A stretch of 5,203 nt of DNA, taken from assembly GCA_028571885.1 (NCBI GenBank), contig JAPVVU010000247.1:1-5203 (forward strand). The letters run 5' to 3'. The position numbers were made by a program, and so were the translations under genes. Of this stretch, positions 1-5,069 are shown piece by piece (position 1 is the first letter of the stretch; each line of letters starts with the position of its first letter). Below the pieces are notes generated by a model, which saw only the letters and a program-made list of their open reading frames with translations, did not search any database and was not told the origin of the DNA. This DNA comes from Gammaproteobacteria bacterium (GTDB lineage: Bacteria > Pseudomonadota > Gammaproteobacteria > GRL18).

Positions 1-120
1 CGATCAACTTGATCTAGAATCCAATCTTCCCGTTTCATTGTATCAACCGAAGAACGCAATACGGCAGTTTTCAAGCCAGCCTGAGTCAGCTGATCTTTCA
101 AACGGGTTGCCGTACTATAG
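1..120 (-). pseudogene. Helicase-like gene fragment (C-terminal helicase domain piece), cut by the element
   Basis: One minus-strand frame is open through the whole left flank and continues off the left edge. It reads TATRLKDQLTQAGLKTAVLR, then SSVDTMKREDWILDQVDR. The pattern of an RLK..L..AGLK.AVLRSSV block followed by a KRE.WI..QV block resembles the start of the C-terminal RecA-like domain in large DEAD/DEAH-type helicases that I associate with plasmids and integrative elements. That match is from memory of the family, not a search. The residues before it (Tyr-Ser) come from the element end, so the coding match begins where the element begins. The missing N-terminal part should lie to the right of 5113, but the right flank has an in-frame TGA six codons before the junction and no helicase-like sequence. 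The gene is therefore disrupted here, and not by a clean insertion. Confidence 0.55.
115..120. repeat. CTATAG at left junction: target-site duplication or outermost TIR bases
   Basis: CTATAG occurs directly outside the left end (115-120) and again directly outside the right end (5114-5119). It is its own reverse complement, so it can be read equally well as a 6-bp direct repeat made by target duplication or as six more bases of inverted repeat. Six base pairs is within the 4-8 bp duplication known for IS21-family elements. Confidence 0.5.
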
Positions 121-164
121 CGCTCAGATAAAGTGATCCAGGTTTGCTCGGATAAAGTGATCCA
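121..164 (+). repeat. Left terminal inverted repeat with two 19-bp direct subrepeats
   Basis: This 44-bp end is the inverted match of 5070-5113, with one mismatch. It contains GCTCAGATAAAGTGATCCA at 122-140 and GCTCGGATAAAGTGATCCA at 146-164. The two copies differ at one base and are offset by 24 bp, a little over two helical turns. Repeated short motifs at the ends are typical of IS21-family elements and are expected to be IstA-binding sites; that role is inferred here. Adding the outer palindrome CTATAG lengthens the inverted match to 50 bp (115-164). Confidence 0.93.
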
Positions 165-186
165 TTAATTCACATCAATAATTCAA

Positions 187-229
187 AACCGGACAAGATA
201 ATTGACGCGAACTGGACAATGTCATTGGC
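187..229 (+). repeat. Imperfect tandem repeat, period 23 bp, inside left end
   Basis: AACCGGACAAGATAATTGAC (187-206) and AACTGGACAATGTCATTGGC (210-229) match at 15 of 20 positions and are offset by 23 bp. The sequence differs from the TIR subrepeats, but the period is nearly the same (24 bp there). I see no copy near the right end. It could be an extra protein-binding site of the element, for IstA or the ParB-like protein, or a relic of another element's end. Confidence 0.45.
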
Positions 230-261
230 TTAGATACTGTTTTTTTGTAGTGGATGGCTAT

Positions 262-281
262 TTCTTCTGCAATGAGAAGAA
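262..281 (-). terminator. Possible weak hairpin after the Toprim gene
   Basis: TTCTTCT (262-268) and AGAAGAA (275-281) can pair as a 7-bp stem with a 6-base loop, 10 bp past the stop codon of the last gene. The stem is AT-rich, and no U-run follows it in the direction of transcription, so it is not a canonical intrinsic terminator. It may only protect the transcript 3' end, or be chance. Confidence 0.25.
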
Positions 282-291
282 CAAATTGATA

Positions 292-1167
292 TTACTTAAT
301 TGAACTTGAATGGGTCAGCAGGTCATTCCAATCATGTCGCTGAGGTCTCAGCCTTTTTACAGTGGGATGTATTGAGATCATTTTTTCTGCCAGTTTATCA
401 CCGGTTTCATCAGCATCAAAACCGCAATAGATATCATATCCCTTTTCTATTAATCCTTTTAACCATTGCGGATTTGGCGTGGCTCCTGATGTCGATATGG
501 CCATATAACAAGTGTTCAGGATGACACATGACATAGAATCAATGGCTGATTCACAGAGTATGATTTTATTGGTTCGAGCATTGCCTCTTACATAAAATCC
601 GCCGTTCTTTTTATTTGAACCCGCTGCCATTCCTCTCCAGAAAGAAGCGCCAGTCCCTCTTAATTCAGCACCCACACTTGTTTTTTCTTTTCCAAGTAGT
701 AAAAACACGGCATTATTTCTACTATCCGCATAGATCCTCCCGCTTTCAATAAGAGGATTGAGCAGTGACAGAGGCAAACTACGCACTTCATTCAGATAGT
801 TTACTATTTGTGGTAAATTTTGGTTATTTCTTGCAGGCAATTTCAGTTGATTTTTTTTACAGGAATGCTTGATGATTGATTTTGGTTGCACAGATGTTAG
901 CAAAATATTATTGGACAGGTAGAGCACGGCAGTTTTAAAATGACACTGCCGTAAATGCATGATCAAATCAATGGCTCCGCCACCGCCCACCTGTCGTTTC
1001 CAGTTCATGAATTGAGGTGGCGTTATTGACAGACACCCTTGTGAGGTATGCCATTTGTTTTTGTCCAAACGATCTTGTCTGGCACCCAGATGGAGTAAGA
1101 TTGTTTGCAATTCAATATTTCGAACCTGATCAGCCATCTCTCTGAGTTCATTATAACAATCGGACAT
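292..1167 (-). CDS. Toprim-domain, primase-like protein of the element
   Basis: This 291-residue protein looks related to phage and plasmid primase-like proteins. Its N-terminal part (about 36-72) has the pattern KWHTSQGCLSITP...F.NW....GGGGAIDLIMHL, which in this family corresponds to the region after a DnaG-type zinc finger. Here the zinc-binding cysteines are missing. The Toprim core follows: ILCESAID with Glu206 (about 203-210), then FDADETG with Asp251 and Asp253 (250-256), the acidic residues expected to bind metal. HDWNDLL near the C-terminus (278-284) is a motif I know from the same families. I see no helicase domain. The start at 1167 has AAGG nine bases upstream and lies 32 bp after istB, so the gene is probably the last of the operon. 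Primer synthesis or processing of transposition intermediates is possible, but this is inferred from the fold alone; an inactive, DNA-binding Toprim is also possible. Confidence 0.85.
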   Translation of the reverse strand: MSDCYNELREMADQVRNIELQTILLHLGARQDRLDKNKWHTSQGCLSITPPQFMNWKRQVGGGGAIDLIMHLRQCHFKTAVLYLSNNILLTSVQPKSIIKHSCKKNQLKLPARNNQNLPQIVNYLNEVRSLPLSLLNPLIESGRIYADSRNNAVFLLLGKEKTSVGAELRGTGASFWRGMAAGSNKKNGGFYVRGNARTNKIILCESAIDSMSCVILNTCYMAISTSGATPNPQWLKGLIEKGYDIYCGFDADETGDKLAEKMISIHPTVKRLRPQRHDWNDLLTHSSSIK

Positions 1168-1199
1168 AATTATCAGCCTTGCAGACTGGAACCCTTCAA

Positions 1200-1940
1200 T
1201 TAATCGACGAGTTTTGCTCTCAAACTGATACAGTTTTTCATATTGATCACATGAGAATTTTCCAGTAAGCGATCAATCAGTGCTGCGGTTAATGAGCTGT
1301 TTTTTAAAAACGAATCCCATTCACTGAATCCCAGATTTGAAGTAATGAGCGTGGTTTTATTCTTGTGCCTTTTATGCATCAGAGTAAAAAACTGTCCCAC
1401 CTGTACCGGCTCCATTTCCACGTACCCGATCTCATCAATATGAAGGCAATCATAGTTAGTGTAGGTTTTTATGACTTTCTCCTCGCTTAGATCACCCCTT
1501 GAGCGATACAGCTCTTCAAGCAGTTCAGAAAACAAAATGGATCGTCCGGTATAACCACGATTAATCGCCTGGATAAGAAAAGCACTGGCCAGTCCTGTTT
1601 TTCCCACACCCGTTGGGCCTATCCAGATAATATTTTCACAACGGGTCATGTAATTAAAGGAATCATAGAGGGTCAGGATCTTTTTTTGAGCCAGTTTTTT
1701 TTGCCGCTCAAAGGGATACGTTTCTATCACTAAATGCTCAGGTATTTTGGCCTGCTTCAGCCGTCTTATTCTTGAGTTTTCGATTTTGGTTTTATATTCC
1801 TGCTCAATCACTGAGGTCAATAATTGAAAGTAAGAGTATTTTTTCTCCTGTGCCGTTTTAAGCACTTCATCCCAGTGATTAAGCAAATACCCTAGGCGAA
1901 GATATTTCAGCATTTTAGTCAACTCATCATCCATCGTCAT
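1200..1940 (-). CDS. istB: IstB-like AAA+ ATPase, transposition helper
   Basis: IstB is the ATP-dependent partner of IstA in IS21 transposition: it binds and deforms target DNA and stimulates IstA. Counting from 1940 the protein has 246 residues, the usual IstB size. An N-terminal helical domain (about 1-80) precedes the ATPase core. Walker A is GPTGVGKT (108-115), Walker B is CLHIDEIGY with Asp169 and Glu170, and the TTLITSNLGFSEW segment (196-208) followed by ALIDRLLENSHVI (220-232) is the sensor/arginine region typical of IstB and DnaC-like proteins. A longer frame opens at 1982, but that would overlap istA by 56 bp and has no ribosome site. AGGAG at 1948-1944 points to ATG 1940 (3-base gap) or ATG 1934 (9-base gap). 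Either start overlaps the end of istA by 8-14 bp, suggesting coupled translation. All catalytic motifs are intact. Confidence 0.95.
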   Translation of the reverse strand: MTMDDELTKMLKYLRLGYLLNHWDEVLKTAQEKKYSYFQLLTSVIEQEYKTKIENSRIRRLKQAKIPEHLVIETYPFERQKKLAQKKILTLYDSFNYMTRCENIIWIGPTGVGKTGLASAFLIQAINRGYTGRSILFSELLEELYRSRGDLSEEKVIKTYTNYDCLHIDEIGYVEMEPVQVGQFFTLMHKRHKNKTTLITSNLGFSEWDSFLKNSSLTAALIDRLLENSHVINMKNCISLRAKLVD

Positions 1941-3435
1941 CGTCTCCTGTAAACTGGTCAAAAGTGGATAAATCCACCTCATCGGTTAATGCACCCTCTA
2001 AATAGGTCGGGTTCTCCTGCAAATTCAAATCACTTTCAATGGTGGGGATGTCATAACCACTATTGACCAGGTTCAGCAAAGCAATCCGTTCAACGCTGCT
2101 GATGTCGGTGATCCGATATTTTAAAGCACGTTGTACCGTATCAAGAAAGACAGGCAATGCCAGCTTTTGATAAAGCCGGTACAGTGAGCGAATAAAGGTG
2201 TGTTTTGCTTTGCCTTTTTCCTGCACTGAAAAAGTCAGATAAGAATCCACCTCTTCACTGAGTGCCCGTAATTTCTTTTCCTCATGCTCCGTTGGTTTCT
2301 TTCGATACTTGGGTTGGTGTACGGGTTCCGGCTGTCCTGGGGGTGAAATGCGTTTATTCCTGACATCACTTCCAGGCAGTTCATAGCTTTGAAGGAGCTT
2401 TCTGGCACGATAGATTTTAATCTGATCGCTATACTGTAGAACGGTGACCGTATAGCGTCCTTTTCCTGGTACCCAGTAAAAATTAGCCCCAAAGGCGATA
2501 AAGCCATATTGATCGATGTCTCTTTCAAGTGACAAATAAGGCGGTGTCACAAATGAGGGAATGTGTTTAAGATAGGTTTTTTCATAATCAAATGCCTGTG
2601 TGGGTATCAAGCCGGTTTTACTGACCGGACGCAGGCTTATTTTTTTTGTTGCCCAGTCAAAAGCCTGCTGATTTAAATCATCCATACTGCTAAACTCTCT
2701 GCCAGGGAAAAAGTTGCTTTCTACGGTGTAAAAACTTCTTTCGTTACCTGCTTTTCTATTGGCGTGACCAACGGCATGGCATTTGAATTCGAAACCATAG
2801 CGTTGTCCGAATTTTTCCATTTCAGGGGTTATAAGGGCTTGCTTACCCGTGCCCCGAAGTCGCGCCAGATTGGTATTATCAATAATGCAAATCGGTGCAC
2901 AATAATTCCAATGGCACAGGGCTTCATGAAAAAAACACTTCATATCAAAGCGCCTGAATGAGCGATAGAATTTTAAATAACGGATCTTTGAATAGCGTAA
3001 ATAGATCACGCTGGCCTGAACCCTGATTTTTTTATCACCCACCAAAACATCGAAAGGTGAGGTATCATGTTGCATTTCAGCACCAGGTTCATCGGCTACC
3101 TTGTCACATCGTGGTTTGACAGAACGTCTCAAGCCCATTTCACGGATCTTTCTGGTTAATGTGGAATAGGCTATGTCGATATTTTCTTCTTCAAGCAGCA
3201 ATTCGTGAACCCGTTCCATCCAGCCATTACAGCGCACGTAGAGTTTTTTTATCAATTCCTGATCGACTTCAATAGTATCCTTTCTCACAATATCCGGTGA
3301 TTTGGGTTCACCTTCCATAGCGATAATATTTTTTACCGTATTACGACTGATGCCAAAATCCCTGGCAATTTGACGAGCACTCTTTCCCGCTTCATGAAGG
3401 TAATAAATCGCCTTACGCTTGTCCGGATCTATCAT
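1927..3435 (-). CDS. istA: IstA-like DDE transposase (IS21 family)
   Basis: This 502-residue enzyme should recognise the element ends and carry out strand cleavage and transfer. An N-terminal helix-turn-helix (about 5-37, KRKAIYYLHEAGKSARQIA then RDFGISRNTV) is followed by a second helical DNA-binding segment (about 60-105). The retroviral-integrase-type core contains MQHDTSPF with Asp124, ICIIDNTN with Asp186 and AGNERSFYTVESNFFPGR with Glu232, a plausible D-D-E triad; RLRGTGKQAL (192-201) and the E-to-NFFPGR block are also typical of one IS21 subgroup. A beta-rich C-terminal part (about 305-350) and a basic/acidic tail follow. The protein ends in four Asp and a Gly. GAAGGA lies five bases before ATG 3435. 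The start lies inside the ParB-like gene (23-bp overlap) and the end overlaps istB, so all three are probably translated from one message. No frameshift or missing motif is visible. Confidence 0.95.
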   Translation of the reverse strand: MIDPDKRKAIYYLHEAGKSARQIARDFGISRNTVKNIIAMEGEPKSPDIVRKDTIEVDQELIKKLYVRCNGWMERVHELLLEEENIDIAYSTLTRKIREMGLRRSVKPRCDKVADEPGAEMQHDTSPFDVLVGDKKIRVQASVIYLRYSKIRYLKFYRSFRRFDMKCFFHEALCHWNYCAPICIIDNTNLARLRGTGKQALITPEMEKFGQRYGFEFKCHAVGHANRKAGNERSFYTVESNFFPGREFSSMDDLNQQAFDWATKKISLRPVSKTGLIPTQAFDYEKTYLKHIPSFVTPPYLSLERDIDQYGFIAFGANFYWVPGKGRYTVTVLQYSDQIKIYRARKLLQSYELPGSDVRNKRISPPGQPEPVHQPKYRKKPTEHEEKKLRALSEEVDSYLTFSVQEKGKAKHTFIRSLYRLYQKLALPVFLDTVQRALKYRITDISSVERIALLNLVNSGYDIPTIESDLNLQENPTYLEGALTDEVDLSTFDQFTGDDDDG

Positions 3436-4315
3436 AAAATTCCTTCAATACTTGAGTGAGGGCTGTTTGTTTGCTTAAAATCCCCCCACTTAATAAATTA
3501 GCCTGGGCAAAAAAAGCCGGGTTGGTGTATTTTTTATCATGAGTTTTCCGCATCACTTTCTGCATGTATTTTTGCAGTATTTCCAGGTCGTTGATCATTC
3601 TTCGTTCACGTTGATTACAGCCATCCGGATCGTTGGGCACCTCTTTGAGTCGCTCAAATACCCAGCTAAGATTGTTGTTTTTGATCTGTTCTTTAAACTC
3701 ATCAGGCCCTTTAAAATAGCTGTAAGCCAATCGTTCGATATCACGAATACTGAGTTTTTTTCCTGAAACCGCATCCACAAATTGCTCAATTTCCTCCTTG
3801 CTAATAGCGTTTATACGCATAAACTGACGCAAGGTGTACATGTATGAATAAGCGGGAAACTGATCATTAAATATTTTCTGGCGAATGTTATCGCTCAGTT
3901 CATTACATAAACCGATCCGCACACTCACCCAGGATTTACTTCGAGCCAGTTTGGTGGCAATTTCACTGGTATTGAGTTTGAACACATTTTTCAGCTCATT
4001 AATTAACAGGGCTTGTTCTAACAGGGTCAATGTTTTGGTGTTGGATATCTTCAGCAATTCAATGATGCCAATAGCTTCATCATTATCCAGGCAGGTATAT
4101 GGAACCTGAGGAATGCCTAATTTTTTGGCACACCGATAACGTTTGAAGCCATTGAGTAATATGTGTTTGTCTTGAGCACCCGTTCCTTCCAGAGCCTCCA
4201 AAATGCCGTGTTGTGAAATCGAGGCCAAAAGCTGAGCCTCGGCATGTCTGTTTTTTATCCGAAAATCTTCATATCGACAATCCAAACTGGATATTTCCAC
4301 TTCTTTTTCCATCAT
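3413..4315 (-). CDS. ParB-N / HTH DNA-binding protein of the element
   Basis: This 300-residue protein has the layout of the ParB/KorB group. A ParB N-terminal domain (about 5-95) contains ILLNGFKRYRCAKKLG (52-67), matching the G-x-R-R-type nucleotide-binding box of ParB domains. A helix-turn-helix follows (about 116-136, TSEIATKLARSKSWVSVRIGL region split around Leu123). The C-terminal third is helical and charged, and I do not recognise it. ParB proteins bind specific DNA sites and spread by CTP-gated clamping; whether this one binds CTP cannot be judged from the sequence. No ParA is present, so plasmid partition is unlikely. Its place directly before istA suggests a role in transposition, for example binding element ends or choosing targets. 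GAGG (4323-4320) sits four bases before ATG 4315 and seven before ATG 4312, so the second ATG may be the true start. The gene lies 6 bp after the zinc-ribbon gene and overlaps istA. Confidence 0.88.
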   Translation of the reverse strand: MMEKEVEISSLDCRYEDFRIKNRHAEAQLLASISQHGILEALEGTGAQDKHILLNGFKRYRCAKKLGIPQVPYTCLDNDEAIGIIELLKISNTKTLTLLEQALLINELKNVFKLNTSEIATKLARSKSWVSVRIGLCNELSDNIRQKIFNDQFPAYSYMYTLRQFMRINAISKEEIEQFVDAVSGKKLSIRDIERLAYSYFKGPDEFKEQIKNNNLSWVFERLKEVPNDPDGCNQRERRMINDLEILQKYMQKVMRKTHDKKYTNPAFFAQANLLSGGILSKQTALTQVLKEFYDRSGQA

Positions 4316-4321
4316 CAGACC

Positions 4322-4998
4322 TCAGGGCGGTTTGCAACAGCAATAATGGATAACATAATCCATTTTTTTGCGTTTTCTAAGGCTGTGTTGTCTTATTTTT
4401 CTGTTTAACAGGGCAATGATTTGTTGATAGGAGAGAAATTGTTGATCGATGAGGTTGAACAGGCACTGAAGATAATGGAGCATTTTGTTATCGGGGTTGA
4501 TTGTTTGACCTTCTTCATCCGACGTATTATTTTCTGATACTTTGTCATCAATAGTGTGTTGTTCAGTATTTACATTTTTGTTTTGAGGTGATGACTCCTT
4601 TTGCTCCTCAGTTTCCGGTTTGGCCTCTTTTTGGGCATTGGCATTAAGCTGTTTTTTCTTGTCCTTGCCTTGCGGTGTTTGGTAATAGGCAGTACTTCGT
4701 TTAGTGGATTCACTTTGTCTATGAGCCTGACTGCATCCAAAGGGACAGCCTAAATCAGTCCGACCCGCATTGCAGGGATGAGAAATAAAAAAAATATGAC
4801 AGTGTGTACAGCGAGTTAAATACTGTCGTAAATCCGGTCGATTGTGCAGAACAGAGCGAAGAACAAAGTAATAATGCCGTGCAATGTCTCGGACTTCGAC
4901 AGACTGCCGATACCAGTCAGGGATAAAGATGAAGAGGGATTGTAACTGGGTTATAAAAAAGCCAGATTCTCAGAAATCAGGCTGATGGTCTTATTCAT
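4322..4998 (-). CDS. Zinc-ribbon protein, start only reachable by a -1 frameshift
   Basis: A minus-strand frame of 215 codons (4969-4322) lies upstream of the ParB-like gene. It is clearly coding-like: DWYRQSVEVRDIARHYYFVL, then LRSVLHNRPDLRQYLTR, then a cysteine cluster CTHC-x8-C-x8-CPFGC that could hold zinc, then an AHR..ES.KRS.AYY block, an acidic/polar low-complexity linker, a hydrophobic helix-like region and a basic Cys-rich tail ending HYCCCKPP. I recall similar unnamed proteins in large IS21-type elements, but cannot name a function; nucleic-acid binding is inferred from the ribbon. The frame has no ATG, GTG or TTG near its N-terminus. The nearest upstream ATG (4998) opens a 15-codon frame, MNKTISLISENLAFL, that stops at 4951. 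A -1 shift at T TTT TTA (4960-4954) would fuse the two into 225 residues. A lost base in the T-run would give the same picture. The ribosome site before 4998 is weak. Confidence 0.75.
4951..4998 (-). CDS. 15-codon leader frame of the zinc-ribbon gene (zero frame)
   Basis: ATG 4998 opens MNKTISLISENLAFL and ends at TAA 4953-4951. If no frameshift happens, this is the only product. Its last two sense codons, TTT TTA, belong to the slippery heptamer, and the stop follows at once, which would limit translation of the zinc-ribbon frame to ribosomes that slip. Whether the peptide itself matters is unknown. No strong Shine-Dalgarno sequence precedes it. Confidence 0.4.
   Translation of the reverse strand: MNKTISLISENLAFL
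4954..4960 (-). promoter_or_regulatory. T TTT TTA slippery heptamer (candidate -1 frameshift site)
   Basis: Read on the minus strand, the zero frame is GCT TTT TTA TAA. T TTT TTA fits the X XXY YYZ pattern of -1 frameshift sites used by several IS families and viruses. The -1 frame (TTT TTT ATA ACC) continues straight into the zinc-ribbon frame. I did not find an obvious strong stem-loop just downstream or a strong SD-like stimulator upstream. Confidence 0.45.
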
Positions 4999-5069
4999 TC
5001 AGATATTTACATTAGTATCTCATGATTTTTAAAGATAGTCGTTGGCAGGTGAAAATGCAATGAAATGGG
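4999..5069 (-). other. Leader region between right TIR and first gene, with two tiny start-stop frames
   Basis: Reading leftwards, this stretch holds the weak promoter and then ATG AGA TAC TAA (5023-5012), whose stop overlaps the next ATG (5012-5010), itself followed at once by TAA. These minimal frames lie just before ATG 4998. They could tune translation or be chance in AT-rich sequence. Confidence 0.4.
5032..5060 (-). promoter_or_regulatory. Weak candidate promoter for the transposition operon
   Basis: On the minus strand TTGCAT (5060-5055) and TATCTT (5037-5032) are separated by 17 bases. They match the sigma-70 -35 and -10 consensus at 3 and 4 of 6 positions, so the match is poor. The position is suitable: just inside the right TIR and about 30 bases before the first ATG. 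It is the only upstream space available for the operon inside the element. Confidence 0.25.

Larger units (their letters stand above)
165..291. other. Non-coding left end between Toprim gene and left TIR
   Basis: No convincing gene is visible here. The segment lies downstream of the last gene of the operon. It holds the imperfect 23-bp-period repeats at 187-229 and the hairpin at 262-281, which are listed separately, and a T-run near 239-246 on the plus strand with no clear stem before it. Confidence 0.7.

Noticed and set aside
121..229. CRISPR array, suggested by the evenly spaced repeats
   Set aside because: The repeats are only 19-20 bp with 3-5 bp gaps, mirrored at the other end as a TIR, and there are no cas genes.
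238..281. Strong intrinsic terminator for the operon
   Set aside because: The stem at 262-281 is short and AT-rich, and the T-run at 239-246 is on the wrong strand for the minus-strand operon; kept only as a weak hairpin.
300..524. Plus-strand frame of 74 codons inside the Toprim gene
   Set aside because: It lies antisense within the conserved Toprim coding region and shows no family pattern of its own.
1941..1982. Upstream ATG 1982 as the istB start
   Set aside because: It would overlap istA by 56 bp, has no ribosome site and adds residues that do not look like an IstB N-terminus; AGGAG at 1948-1944 favours 1940 or 1934.
2235..2528. Minus-strand frame of 97 codons inside istA
   Set aside because: It is an out-of-frame reading of the istA C-terminal region, without motif or ribosome site; the istA frame explains the sequence.
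2764..2961. Plus-strand frame of 65 codons opposite the istA catalytic core
   Set aside because: It is antisense to the D186-E232 region, whose coding constraint explains the open frame.
3539..4109. Three short frames (3539-3766 plus, 3595-3789 minus, 3885-4109 plus) within the ParB-like gene
   Set aside because: All overlap the ParB-like gene in other frames, and their residue patterns look like shadows of it.
3413..4315. Plasmid partition system
   Set aside because: No ParA ATPase is present, and the gene is locked by overlap into a transposition operon.
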